From: Actinomycetota bacterium
Lineage (GTDB): Bacteria > Actinomycetota > Acidimicrobiia > Acidimicrobiales > AC-14
Reading direction: 5' to 3'
DNA length: 64,000 nucleotides
Assembly (NCBI GenBank): GCA_040754375.1
Contig: JBFMCT010000007.1
Span: forward strand, 1 to 64,000
Both the position numbers and the translations under genes were made by a program. Numbering within the stretch: position 1 is the first letter of the stretch; each line of letters opens with the position of its first letter. Positions 10,043-19,290 of the stretch are shown piece after piece. The notes under the pieces are model-generated. The model was not told the origin of the DNA, did no database searches, and saw only the letters and a list, made by a program, of their open reading frames with translations.

Positions 10043-10483
10043 TCAGGGCTCCGGGCCGGGGTCGGTGAGGGGGCCGACGGCGCCGATGTCGGTGAGGTAG
10101 CCCATCTGGGCCTCCAGCACGGCGTTGACCTGGGCGGCCGTGTAGCCCGTGCCCGCGTCGGCTGACCGCTTCATCACGAAGCTGGCCGACTCCGCCCCGG
10201 TCACGACCACGGGGCCGTCGAGGTGGGGCCCGCTGCCGTTGCCGGCCACGCCCTTGAGCCGGAAGTACTCCAGGTGCCAGTCGATGATCTGGCGCACGTC
10301 GTCGGGGGAGAGCACGGCCGCCACATCGTCGCTCACGTGGTCGCAGACCCAGGCCACGGCGTCATCGAAGTTGAAGGTGCGCTCTACGGGCACGGCCGCC
10401 AGCCGGCGGGCTTCGCGCCCGATGACCACGGCGGCGATGGCGAACACGGCCAGGGCGGCCACGACGACCAGCAGGATCCCCAC
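10043..10483 (-). CDS. Conserved hypothetical protein with N-terminal membrane anchor
   Basis: 146 aa, function unknown. Residues ~3-22 (GILLVVVAALAVFAIAAVVI) form one transmembrane segment, followed by a basic stretch REARRLAAVP and a soluble domain with NFDDAVAWVCDHVSDDVAAV, SPDDVRQIIDWHLEYFRLKG and a C-terminal AAQVNAVLEAQMGYLTDIGA. The soluble part looks helical and cytoplasmic, though topology is inferred. ATG 10483 is 44 nt from the divergent metallo-hydrolase start, so the two share a short promoter region. I recall similar proteins of unknown role in other actinobacteria but cannot name a domain. Confidence 0.75.
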   Translation of the reverse strand: MGILLVVVAALAVFAIAAVVIGREARRLAAVPVERTFNFDDAVAWVCDHVSDDVAAVLSPDDVRQIIDWHLEYFRLKGVAGNGSGPHLDGPVVVTGAESASFVMKRSADAGTGYTAAQVNAVLEAQMGYLTDIGAVGPLTDPGPEP

Positions 10484-10515
10484 GGCCCGAGACTACCGAG
10501 GGCGTGAGCGCGGGC

Positions 10516-10521
10516 AATACT
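10516..10521 (+). promoter_or_regulatory. -10 element AATACT before the metallo-hydrolase gene
   Basis: AATACT (4 of 6 matches to TATAAT), 6 nt, then ATG 10528; no Shine-Dalgarno is present. This fits a leaderless start. Confidence 0.45.
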
Positions 10522-10527
10522 CGGGCC

Positions 10528-11139
10528 ATGGCTGACGGTCTGCACTACGAGGACGAGAACCTGGCGGTGACCAAGGTGGTGGTCGGGCCCATGGACAACA
10601 ACGTCTTCGTTGCCCGGTGCCGGCACACCGGCGAGTCGGTGCTGATCGACGCGGCCAACGAGGCCGACCGGGTGCTCGAGCTGTGCCGGCGCCTGAACGT
10701 GGGCAAGGTGCTCGAGACCCATGGCCACGCCGACCACATCGGGGCCGTACCCGCCGTCCGGGAGGCGGGCTACGACGTGTGGGTGATGGCCGGCGATGCG
10801 GCCATGCTGCCCGGCTACGACCACCTGATCGAGGACGGGCAGGTGATCGAGGCCGGCCGCCTACGTCTGCACTGCCTGCACACGCCGGGCCACACACCCG
10901 GGTCGGTCTGCTTCCTGGTCGAGGGCTCGCCGGTGTTGTTCGCGGGCGACACGCTCTTCCCCGGGGGGCCGGGGGCGACGCGGGGACCGCTGGGCGACTT
11001 CCCGACGATCCTGCGCTCGATCGAGACGAGGCTCTTCACCCTGCCGGACGACACGGTCGTCATGCCCGGCCATGGGCTCGACACCACGATCGGTAAGGAA
11101 AAGCCGCACCTTCAGGAGTGGGCCGAGCGCGGTTGGTGA
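10528..11139 (+). CDS. MBL-fold metallo-hydrolase (glyoxalase II-like)
   Basis: Metallo-beta-lactamase-fold hydrolase of 203 aa, probably a cytoplasmic thioester hydrolase of the hydroxyacylglutathione-hydrolase-like type; its substrate is not known. The zinc motif THGHADHIGAV is present, followed by the second-shell histidine in HTPGHTPGSVCF, the bridging Asp in LFAGDTLFPGGPG, and the terminal His in VVMPGHGLDTTIGKEK. The ATG lies 6 nt after a -10 box. An in-frame GTG at 10504 would place the -10 inside the gene, so I rejected it. A strong hairpin follows the stop codon. Confidence 0.9.
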   Translation: MADGLHYEDENLAVTKVVVGPMDNNVFVARCRHTGESVLIDAANEADRVLELCRRLNVGKVLETHGHADHIGAVPAVREAGYDVWVMAGDAAMLPGYDHLIEDGQVIEAGRLRLHCLHTPGHTPGSVCFLVEGSPVLFAGDTLFPGGPGATRGPLGDFPTILRSIETRLFTLPDDTVVMPGHGLDTTIGKEKPHLQEWAERGW

Positions 11140-11154
11140 CAACTCGGTGCCGTG

Positions 11155-11189
11155 GCTCTCAATAGGTGTGACGAACACCTATTGAGAGC
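11155..11189. terminator. Perfect 15-bp inverted repeat after the metallo-hydrolase gene
   Basis: GCTCTCAATAGGTGT (11155-11169), loop GACGA, ACACCTATTGAGAGC (11175-11189). It is AT-richer than the surroundings and has no T-run. A terminator for the upstream gene is most likely; an operator for the following surface-protein gene is possible. The 117 nt from here to the next start hold no gene that I can see. Confidence 0.65.
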
Positions 11190-11306
11190 TGCCCACCAGG
11201 GTGGGAGCATCTGAACGCCCGGGGGGGCAAGGCTGTGCCAATCGGCGCCCGACGCGCCGGCGGGGCTCTCGTGGGCTGGTCCGATCGACCACCGAGGGGA
11301 GAAGGC

Positions 11307-13085
11307 GTGGATCGTGTTACGGCACCGGCCACCCGTTCAGGCGGGCAGGCTCCGAAGAAGAGGTCCTGGCGGGCCCAGCTGGCTGTGGGGGTGACAGCCT
11401 GTGCCGTGTTGGCGCAGGGCTCCGTCTCGGGGGCGCAGTCCCAGACGGCGGAAGCCCCGACGACCCCCGTGCACGCCACGTGGGCCGATCTGTCGCCTGG
11501 GCGCATGTACTCCAGCCCGGCCTTCGCGGTCGACCCCAAGGACCCCAAGCGGGTCGTGGCCGGCTTCGCCGACCTGTTCACCCGCCGGTGCGGGCTGCTG
11601 CGCTCGACCGACGGCGCCGCCACATGGAGGTTGGCCGAAGGCTCCCCGGCCCTGGCCTCGTACCCGTTCTGCTCGCAGTCCCAGGGCAGCCAGATCCAGG
11701 CCCCAGTGGCCTTCGGCCGCAGCGGCACGCTCTACATGGCCCTTGGCGGCTGGGACGACCCCGACGGGGCACGCACGGGCGGTGCCATCCTGCTGGCCCG
11801 GTCCGACGACTTGGGCGACACCTGGGAGACCGTCGAGGTGTACTCGGCCCGGGGCAAGACGGGTGAGGATGCCGAGAACGTGAGGCCCATCCACAGCCTG
11901 GCCGTCGACACCCGCACCGGGGGCGACGATCTCATCTACGTCACCTACAACCTGGCCCGGCCTGGACGAACGGCGCCTAACCAGTCGCCCACCGTCCCGA
12001 TCGTGGCCGTGTCGCGCGACGGCGGCCGCACCTTCGGCACGCCGGTCGACCTGTCCAGCGGGGTGTTCGAGGCTCAGGCCCTGCGCGACCAGGCCTTCAC
12101 GGCCATCACGACTACGACCCTGGCCCCCAACGCGTCGACCACGACCACCACGGCCCCGGCCGCCGGTTCGCTGCGGGCCACGCCCAACCAGGCCGCCAAC
12201 TTCGGTGGCAGCACCAGCCGGTTCCACGTCCAGGCCCGGGTCGACGGCCAGGGCAACGCCTACGTCCACTGGATGTCGGGCAGCGCCAACCTGACGCCGG
12301 CGCCGCCCACGGCCCACTTCATCTCCCGCTCGAGCGACGGGGGCCAGACGTGGACCACCGAGATGGCCATCCCGTTCGACTACGAGAACGCCGCGCCGCG
12401 CTTCGAGGTCAGCCCCGGCGGGGTGCTCCACATGGTGTACCACCGCAACCCCGACGGGATTAACAGCAACGGCGAGGTGTTCCACCGTGCTTCCAGCGAC
12501 GGTGGCCGCACGTGGACCGAGCCCAAGGTCCTGACCGACGACAACCCGGCCGACTACTTCGGCCAGTACTTCCCCAACATCAGCGTGGCCCCCAACGGCC
12601 GGGTCGACGTGGTGTGGTGGGACACGCGCGACGACGTCGGGATCCGGTCCAACGACGTGTACTACACGTACTCCAACGACGACGGGGCCACGTGGAGCGC
12701 CAACCGGCGCATCACCGACCGCAGTGTCGACCGGCGCTACGGCGTGTGGGGCATCAACTACGACATCAACTCCCCGCCGGGCGTGGGATCGGTGAACCAG
12801 TACGCCATCTTCGGATGGGACGACACCCGCAACACCGACGTGTCCAACCCCGAGTACGCCTCCGGCTTCGGGGCGGGCACCCAGGACATCTACATCTCGG
12901 CCGTCCAGTTCGAGACCCTGGGCGGGGGGACATCGAGCACGGCCCAGATCGTCCTGGCGGCTACCGCCGGCCTCGTGGCCGTCGGGCTTGCCCTCCTGCT
13001 GGTCACCATGGCCGGCAAGCGCAAGTCGGGCCCGTCTCCGGCCCGCAAGACGGCCCCGAAGGAGGAGGCGGCGCCGGTCACCTGA
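11307..13085 (+). CDS. Membrane-anchored BNR-repeat (sialidase-like) surface protein
   Basis: Predicted extracytoplasmic beta-propeller of 592 aa. A basic N-terminus (KKRSWR) and a hydrophobic stretch AQLAVGVTACAVLAQG form a signal peptide. At least six Asp-box/BNR motifs (S-x-D-x-G-x-x-W/F) are visible: LRSTDGAATW, ARSDDLGDTW, VSRDGGRTF, SRSSDGGQTW, RASSDGGRTW and YSNDDGATW. A Thr-rich insert lies near residues 270-290. The C-terminus has a transmembrane helix (LAATAGLVAVGLALLLVTMA) and a Lys/Arg tail. The sialidase arginine triad could not be confirmed, so it may bind rather than cleave glycans. GTG 11307 follows GGGGAG by 5 nt; the in-frame GTG 11235 lacks a ribosome-binding site. Confidence 0.85.
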   Translation: MDRVTAPATRSGGQAPKKRSWRAQLAVGVTACAVLAQGSVSGAQSQTAEAPTTPVHATWADLSPGRMYSSPAFAVDPKDPKRVVAGFADLFTRRCGLLRSTDGAATWRLAEGSPALASYPFCSQSQGSQIQAPVAFGRSGTLYMALGGWDDPDGARTGGAILLARSDDLGDTWETVEVYSARGKTGEDAENVRPIHSLAVDTRTGGDDLIYVTYNLARPGRTAPNQSPTVPIVAVSRDGGRTFGTPVDLSSGVFEAQALRDQAFTAITTTTLAPNASTTTTTAPAAGSLRATPNQAANFGGSTSRFHVQARVDGQGNAYVHWMSGSANLTPAPPTAHFISRSSDGGQTWTTEMAIPFDYENAAPRFEVSPGGVLHMVYHRNPDGINSNGEVFHRASSDGGRTWTEPKVLTDDNPADYFGQYFPNISVAPNGRVDVVWWDTRDDVGIRSNDVYYTYSNDDGATWSANRRITDRSVDRRYGVWGINYDINSPPGVGSVNQYAIFGWDDTRNTDVSNPEYASGFGAGTQDIYISAVQFETLGGGTSSTAQIVLAATAGLVAVGLALLLVTMAGKRKSGPSPARKTAPKEEAAPVT

Positions 13086-13110
13086 CGGGGGCCCCAGGAG
13101 CGGGAACCGC

Positions 13111-13146
13111 CAACAGCCGGCCGGGAGATCTCCCGGCCGGCTGTTG
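13111..13146. terminator. 36-nt perfect palindrome, probable terminator
   Basis: CAACAGCCGGCCGGGAGA followed directly by its exact reverse complement TCTCCCGGCCGGCTGTTG, 26 nt after the BNR protein stop. The central GAGATCTC would form the loop of a very stable hairpin. Confidence 0.7.
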
Positions 13147-13290
13147 CGCGCCTGGCCTCGTCGGGCGCGACTGTCAACGAAGCGTCACGCGAGGGACGGC
13201 TCGATGTCGCATGACGACGCGACGATGACCCCACGTGGCTCCCGGCCGCGCAACCAGCCCTCCCAAGGGCCGCTCTCAAAGGGGGAGACG

Positions 13291-13875
13291 TTGAAGACTC
13301 GTAGATGGGCGCTGGTGACCATCGGTGCCGTGGGGACCATGGTGGCTTTCGCAGCAACAGCCTGGGCGTGCGTATCGGGCCCGGCGGTGAACCTCTCCAC
13401 GGTCAACGCCCAGCCCGGCCAGGAGGTGACGGTCTCGGGCACCAACTTCCGCCAGCCCAACCCGGTGACCGTGCGCTGGAACGCGCTCGACGGGCCGGTG
13501 CTGGCCACATTCGACGAGCCCAGCAACCGCCTCATCGGCGGCACCTTCACCGTGCCCGCCGACGCTCGGGCCGGCAACTACGTCGTGATCTTCTCGCAGA
13601 CCGACGAGCAGGGCTCGCTGACCCAGCTCCCGATCCGGGCCCTGCTGACGGTCACGCCTGACGGCAGCGCAGCCCCGGTCCTGGGCGGCGGCCTGGTCGC
13701 CGCGGATGTCGACCGGCCGGCGGGCCTGGTCATCGAGGACAACTCGGTCAGTGGCGCCACCCTCGCCCTGGTCGGCCTCGGGGTCGCCGGTATCGGCATG
13801 TTCGTCGCCGGTATGGCTGCCCTGTTCGCCGGCCGCGGCTCCAAGGCCCCCGTGGCGGTCCCCGCCCGGAGGTAG
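13291..13875 (+). CDS. Membrane-anchored Ig-like (IPT/TIG-type) surface protein
   Basis: 194 aa, predicted to be exported and anchored. The signal peptide is KTRRWALVTIGAVGTMVAFA with cleavage near AWACVSGP. The ectodomain AQPGQEVTVSGTNFRQPNPV to GGTFTVPADARAGNYVVIFS looks like one immunoglobulin-like/IPT fold. A C-terminal helix (LVGLGVAGIGMFVAGMAALF) is followed by the basic tail AGRGSKAPVAVPARR. TTG 13291 follows AAAGGGGGAG by a few nt. An in-frame ATG at 13204 would add 29 residues without a ribosome-binding site. It shares its architecture with the preceding BNR protein (signal, ectodomain, helix, short basic tail), so they may work at the same surface. Confidence 0.75.
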   Translation: MKTRRWALVTIGAVGTMVAFAATAWACVSGPAVNLSTVNAQPGQEVTVSGTNFRQPNPVTVRWNALDGPVLATFDEPSNRLIGGTFTVPADARAGNYVVIFSQTDEQGSLTQLPIRALLTVTPDGSAAPVLGGGLVAADVDRPAGLVIEDNSVSGATLALVGLGVAGIGMFVAGMAALFAGRGSKAPVAVPARR

Positions 13876-13910
13876 CAGCACCCGAGCTCACGCTCGCTCC
13901 TTGCACGGCT

Positions 13911-13946
13911 CTCCGGCCGGTCCCCGCTGTCGGGGGCCGGCCGGAG
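13911..13946. terminator. Hairpin between convergent genes
   Basis: CTCCGGCCGGTCCCCG, loop CTGT, CGGGGGCCGGCCGGAG: a 16-bp stem with one T-G pair. It lies between the Ig-like protein and the convergent glucosidase gene and could serve both. Confidence 0.65.
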
Positions 13947-14034
13947 GTCGTTGGGCGCTTGCGGCCCCCGCATCGACAACAAGCTGTCGATGGCCAGCGC
14001 CGCCCGACCGAGCGAGCGCCAGCGACCCGGGTGC

Positions 14035-16191
14035 TCAGGCGGTCAGCGGTCGCCGGGGTTCGCGGAGGAGCTCGATGTCGTCGGTCAGGCCCTCCACGTG
14101 GAGGTCGTCACCGTCGACCTCGACGGTCACCCGGCGGCCGCCCAGGGGGACCCGGTCGATGCGCAGGCGGTTCATCCAACTGGGGAGAGCGGGCGCCATC
14201 CACACCTTGTGGTGGGGCATCCAGGGGTCGAGGCGCAGGACGGTCCGCAGGCACAGGAGGGGGGAGGCCGCGGCCCAGGCCTGGGGCGAGCACGACGACG
14301 GGTAGCTGACCGGGAACGGCAGGTCGCGCCGGCTGGTACCGCCGAACAGCTCGGGCAGGCGATGGCCCTGGTGGACGGCGGCGTCGATGATGCCGCCGAT
14401 GACCCGGTGGGCCTCCTCGACGAACCCGTAGCGCATGAGCCCGGCGGCGCACAGGGCGTTGTCGTGGGGCCAGACCGATCCGTTGTGATAGCTGATCGGG
14501 TTGTAGCCGACCATCGACTCGGCCAGCGTACGGATCCCCCAACCGCTGAACATCTCGTCGGACAGCAGGCTCTTGGCCACCAGCGGTGCCCTCTCCTGGT
14601 CGACGATCCCCGTCCACAGGCAGTGGCCGATGTTGGAGGCCATGGCATCGATGGGCACCTTGTCGGCGTCTAGGCCCATTGCGAACCAACCCCGGTCCTC
14701 GATCCAGAAGTCGCGGTTGAAGCTGTCCTTCAAGGTGGCCGCCTTGGCCCGGTAGCGGGCGGCCGTCGAAGGGTCGTCCATCTCGTCGGCGAAGTAGGCC
14801 CGGGCCAGGTAGGCGGCGTAGGTGTACCCCTGGACCTCGGCCAGGGCGATGGGTGCCCGCGCCAGCCGGCCGTCGGCGAAGCGGATGGCGTTCCACGAGT
14901 CTTTCCAGCCCTGGTTCTGCAGGCCCCGGTCGGAGTAGCGCTTGTACTCGACGTAGCCGTCGCCGTCGCGGTCGCCGAACTTCTCGATCCACTCCATGGC
15001 CCGCTCCACGTGGGGGAGAAGGCTGTCGACCAACTCGGGGGCGAGGCCCCAGCGCCGCAGCTCGCCGAGCAGCATGACGAACAGGGGGGTGGCGTCGGCC
15101 GTGCCGTAGTAGACGCGGCCCCCGCCGAGCGACAGCGAAGGAGCTTCGCCGAAGCGCATCTCGTGGAGGATGCGGCCCGGCTCCTCCTCGCTGCGGGGGT
15201 CAACCTTGCGGCCTTGGAAGCGGGCCAGGGTCTGGAGCACCCCGAGGGCCAGGTCGGGGTCGAGGATCAGCGCCATGTAGGACGTGAGCAGCGAGTCTCG
15301 GCCGAAGAGGGTCATGAACCAGGGGGCGCCGGCCGCGATCACCGTGCGCTCGGGGAAGTCGGGGTCGAAGATGCGCAGGGCGCCCAGGTCCTCGGCGCTC
15401 TGGTCGACCGAGGCCTGGAGGGGGGCGTAGTCGGTCTGCACGGCCGGAACCTCCCGGCGCCACTTCTCCAGCCGGGCCTGGGGCATGGCCTGCTCAACGG
15501 GGATCCCGCAGCGGTAGCGGGGCTCGATCTCCTCCTGATCGATGATGGGCGTGAACAGCAGGCACGTGCTCCACTCGCCGCGGGCGGGCACGATCAGCTC
15601 GAAGGAGGCGATGTTGTCCGACAGGTGGGGCGAGCCGACGATCGACACTCTCAGGCCCTTGTGGACCCCTCCTCGGCGGTAACGGAACAGCAGGTGGTGG
15701 AGCCCGTCGCGACCCTCCACCGTGTCGACCTGCACGTCGCCGTCGGTACGGGGCCGGCCCTCCTTGACCTCGAACAGGTCGGCGAAGTCGGCGTTGAGGG
15801 TCAGCTCCAGCGAGCAGTACGCCGCTTCTTCGCCGTAGTTGTGGACGGCGACGTCCTCGCGCATGCCCCGGCCCACGTAGCGGCGCCGGAAGACGAGCAG
15901 AGAGCTGTCGGCCTGCCCCGACCGGGGATGGGACCGCTGCACGAAGGTGGCCGAGAACGGGGTGGTCCGTTCGGCCGAGAGAGGCTCGGGCCGCTGGTCG
16001 TTGACCCTGACCTCGAAGCGTGAGAGGAACCGGGTGTCGCGGAAGAACAGGCCCTGGGGCGTGTCCGGCAGCATGTCACCCGAACGCCCCGAGATCGAGA
16101 AGGCCGGCCCCTCCACCAGGGTCACCGCTCCGCCCAGCAATCCCAGAGAGGCGCTCGTCCCTGAAAAAGTCCACGGGTCGGCCACAGCCAT
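14035..16191 (-). CDS. Glycogen-debranching-type amylo-alpha-1,6-glucosidase
   Basis: Predicted cytoplasmic glycoside hydrolase of 718 aa. The N-terminal part (residues ~20-240) matches the bacterial GDE N-terminal beta-sandwich: FSISGRSGDMLPDTPQGLFF, RDTRFLSRFEVRVN, VAVHNYGEEAAY. The C-terminal (alpha/alpha)6 barrel has GAPWFMTLFGRDSLLTSYMA, YVEYKRYSDRGLQNQGWKDS, EVQGYTYAAYLARA, NPISYHNGSVWPHDNALCAA and PELFGGTSRRD, which includes the usual acidic catalytic candidates. Activity on glycogen or on trehalose/sucrose-type sugars cannot be decided. ATG 16191 lies 6 nt after TACCAT (- strand), so the mRNA is probably leaderless. It diverges from the sufC operon. Confidence 0.87.
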   Translation of the reverse strand: MAVADPWTFSGTSASLGLLGGAVTLVEGPAFSISGRSGDMLPDTPQGLFFRDTRFLSRFEVRVNDQRPEPLSAERTTPFSATFVQRSHPRSGQADSSLLVFRRRYVGRGMREDVAVHNYGEEAAYCSLELTLNADFADLFEVKEGRPRTDGDVQVDTVEGRDGLHHLLFRYRRGGVHKGLRVSIVGSPHLSDNIASFELIVPARGEWSTCLLFTPIIDQEEIEPRYRCGIPVEQAMPQARLEKWRREVPAVQTDYAPLQASVDQSAEDLGALRIFDPDFPERTVIAAGAPWFMTLFGRDSLLTSYMALILDPDLALGVLQTLARFQGRKVDPRSEEEPGRILHEMRFGEAPSLSLGGGRVYYGTADATPLFVMLLGELRRWGLAPELVDSLLPHVERAMEWIEKFGDRDGDGYVEYKRYSDRGLQNQGWKDSWNAIRFADGRLARAPIALAEVQGYTYAAYLARAYFADEMDDPSTAARYRAKAATLKDSFNRDFWIEDRGWFAMGLDADKVPIDAMASNIGHCLWTGIVDQERAPLVAKSLLSDEMFSGWGIRTLAESMVGYNPISYHNGSVWPHDNALCAAGLMRYGFVEEAHRVIGGIIDAAVHQGHRLPELFGGTSRRDLPFPVSYPSSCSPQAWAAASPLLCLRTVLRLDPWMPHHKVWMAPALPSWMNRLRIDRVPLGGRRVTVEVDGDDLHVEGLTDDIELLREPRRPLTA

Positions 16192-16197
16192 CGGAGG

Positions 16198-16203
16198 ATG
16201 GTA
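16198..16203 (-). promoter_or_regulatory. -10 element TACCAT of the glucosidase gene
   Basis: On the - strand TACCAT is followed by CCTCCG and the ATG (16191-16189), giving a leaderless start. It is divergent from the sufC promoter about 60 bp away. Confidence 0.5.
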
Positions 16204-16264
16204 GTGGCGATGGGCCCGTCCGCCTGACGGGCGCCCCGCATTTCCACTACGCCGATAGGGGTAA

Positions 16265-16270
16265 TAAGAT
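16265..16270 (+). promoter_or_regulatory. -10 element TAAGAT of the suf operon
   Basis: TAAGAT is followed by 9 nt and ATG 16280, so the leader would be only 2-3 nt. CCGAT (about 16250) and ATCGG (about 16269) form an imperfect inverted pair around this element, a possible but weak operator for an Fe-S-responsive repressor. Confidence 0.5.
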
Positions 16271-16279
16271 CGGCCTAGC

Positions 16280-17043
<764 letters not shown>

Positions 17044-17047
<4 letters not shown>

Positions 17048-18294
17048 GCCCGCCGGTGGCCACGGGCCTCGACGGCCGGGCCGTACGCCGTGACTTCCCG
17101 ATCTTCTCGGCCGACCACGGTGGCCGCCCCCTCGTCTATCTCGACTCGGCCGCCAGCTCCCAGAAGCCGCTGGCCGTGCTCGAGGCCATGGACCGTTATT
17201 ACGCCACGACCCACGCCAACGTCCACCGGGGGGTCTACGCCATCGCCGAGGAGGCCACCGCCGAGTTCGAGGCGGCCCGGGCGGCCGTGGCCCGGTTCAT
17301 CGGGGCACCCTCGCCGCGCGGGGTGGTGTTCACCAAGAACGCCACCGAGGCCGTCAACCTGGTGGCCCACAGCTGGGCCCGGGCCAACCTCGGTCCTGGC
17401 CACGCCGTGCTGTTGAGCGAGATCGAGCACCACGCCAACTTGGTGCCCTGGCTCATGCTCCGGGAGCGTACGGGTGTCGAGCTGCGGTTCCTGCCCCTGG
17501 GTGACGACGGCTACCTCGTGCTCGACGACCTCGAGCGCCTGCTCGACGGCGTGGGGCTGGTGGCCCTCACCGCCATGTCCAACGTGCTGGGCGTGATACC
17601 CCCGGTCCGCCGCATCGCCGACGCCGCTCACTCGGCCGGGGCCCTGGTGCTCGTCGACGGCGCCCAGTACGTGCCCCACCTGACCACCCGGGTGGCCGAG
17701 CTGGGCTGTGACTTCCTGGTGTTCTCGGGCCACAAGATGTGCGGGCCCACGGGGATCGGCGCGCTGTGGGGTCGCGAGGACCTGCTCGAAGCCATGCCGC
17801 CCTTCCTGGGCGGGGGTGAGATGATCCGCGACGTGCGCCTCGACGGGTTCCTGCCTAACGAGCTGCCGTGGAAGTTCGAGGCCGGCACCCCGCCGATCGC
17901 CGAGGCCATCGGGTTGTCGGCCGCCATCTCCTACCTCGACGGCCTGGGCATGGAGGCGGTCCGCGACCACGAGCTGGCCCTGACCGGTTACGCCCTGCGC
18001 ACCCTCAAGGAGCGCCATGGCGACGACTTCACCGTCCACGGCCCGGCCGCGCTGGAGGAGCGGGGCGGCGTCCTGTCCTTCGACTACAAAGGGATCCACC
18101 CCCACGACCTCTCCCAGGTCCTCGACCAGTCGGGCGTGTGCGTGCGGGCCGGCCACCACTGCGCCAAGCCCCTGATGCGCCGCCTGGGCGTGGCCGCTAC
18201 CGCCCGGGCCTCGTTCTACGTCTACAACGACGAGGACGACGTCGACGCCCTCTCCGAGGCGCTGGTGTCGGCGTCCGACCTCTTCTCGGTCTAG
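17044..18294 (+). CDS. sufS: Cysteine desulfurase SufS
   Basis: PLP enzyme that takes sulfur from cysteine as a persulfide for Fe-S cluster assembly. 416 aa, class II (SufS) type. Visible motifs: LVYLDSAASSQKPLAVLEAM, HANVHRGVYAIAEEAT, ATEAVNLVAHSWA, the PLP-Lys region VFSGHKMCGPTGIGALWGR, EAGTPPIAEAIGL, and the catalytic Cys in CVRAGHHCAKPLMRRLG. The start overlaps the sufC stop (ATGA). sufU follows 14 nt downstream, the usual Gram-positive SufS-SufU pairing in which SufU accepts the persulfide. Confidence 0.95.
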
Positions 18295-18308
18295 GTTCGG
18301 CGCTCTCG

Positions 18309-18806
18309 ATGGCCGGGCTCGAAGACCTCTACCGGGAGATCATCCTCGACCACTACCGCAACCCCCGTAACCGGGGGGACCTGCCCGTGCCGCCCGCCCA
18401 CCGGGTCGAGGGCTTCAACCCCCTGTGCGGCGACGAGGTGGTCGTGTACCTCTATACCGATGCCGACGGCAACGTGGCCGACGTCAAGATCTCGGGGCAC
18501 GGGTGCTCCATCAGCCAGTCGTCGGCTTCGATGATGTCAGGTGCGGTCAAAGGCAAGACCATGGCCGAGGTCCGCTCGGTCATCAGGGCATTCAAGGCCA
18601 TGATGTCGATCCACGAGAACCGCCTCGACGGTGACGGCCAGGAGGTGGAAGAGGCCGTGCTGCCTGACCCATCGGTGGCCCTGGGTGACCTGGAGGCCCT
18701 GCGAGGCGTGGTCAAGTTCCCCGTCCGCATCAAGTGCGCCACCTTGTCGTGGAACACGCTGGCTCAGGCCCTCGACGAGGCCGAGGCCGGTCCCGTCGCC
18801 GGTTGA
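18309..18806 (+). CDS. sufU: Fe-S cluster assembly sulfur-transfer protein SufU
   Basis: Zinc-dependent sulfurtransferase partner of SufS, 165 aa. It starts MAGLEDLYREIILDHYRNPR. The three conserved cysteines are in GFNPLCGDEVVVYL, ISGHGCSISQSSASMMSG and RIKCATLSWNTLAQAL. The SufU-specific insertion before the last Cys (residues ~85-120) is present, which distinguishes it from IscU scaffolds. It is the third gene of the operon, 14 nt after sufS. An upstream in-frame start is not needed. Confidence 0.93.
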   Translation: MAGLEDLYREIILDHYRNPRNRGDLPVPPAHRVEGFNPLCGDEVVVYLYTDADGNVADVKISGHGCSISQSSASMMSGAVKGKTMAEVRSVIRAFKAMMSIHENRLDGDGQEVEEAVLPDPSVALGDLEALRGVVKFPVRIKCATLSWNTLAQALDEAEAGPVAG

Positions 18807-18810
18807 GCCC

Positions 18811-19290
18811 ATGTCCGGGGGGCGGGTTCGGGGGCTGGCGTTTGCGGTCGCCGGGCTGGCGCTGGTCATGGTTGGGTGTTCGACCGGAGGGCGGGCAGCA
18901 GCCCCGGCGGCTGCACCCACGGTCGTGACCGGTCCCGCCACGGCCGCCGGTGGTGCCACTGACTACTGCGACCTGGCCCGCAGCTACGCCAAGGCGTTCG
19001 AGCGCTTCGGCCAGCCGGCCACGGCCGACGACCACCGTTCCTACTACCGCAACGCCCTGGCCGCGGCCCGCCGGGCGCCGGCTGTGGCCCCGGCCGAGTT
19101 GCGGGCCGACGTGGTGGTCGTGGCCGACGGGTTGCAGGCCCTGGTGGCCGGCCTCGAGGGGATCGACTACGACTTCGCCCGGGTGTCCTACCTGCCTGCC
19201 CAGGTCATCACCAAGCTCATGTCCGGCCCGTTCGTGGAGTCCTCGCGCAAGGTCGCCGACCATGCCCGCCAGTCGTGTGGGGCCGGGTGA
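18811..19290 (+). CDS. Small lipoprotein of unknown function
   Basis: 159 aa. The N-terminus has a signal peptide ending in a lipobox (LALVMVGCS), so the mature protein is probably lipid-anchored to the outer face of the membrane. An Ala/Thr-rich linker follows, then a compact helical domain with DYCDLARSYAKAFERFG, YYRNALAAARRAPAVAPAEL, VVVADGLQALVAGLEGIDYD and a terminal Cys (RQSCGAG) that could pair with the Cys of DYC. No known domain is recognised. It starts 4 nt after the sufU stop and overlaps the next gene by GTGA, so it is part of the same operon. Confidence 0.75.
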   Translation: MSGGRVRGLAFAVAGLALVMVGCSTGGRAAAPAAAPTVVTGPATAAGGATDYCDLARSYAKAFERFGQPATADDHRSYYRNALAAARRAPAVAPAELRADVVVVADGLQALVAGLEGIDYDFARVSYLPAQVITKLMSGPFVESSRKVADHARQSCGAG

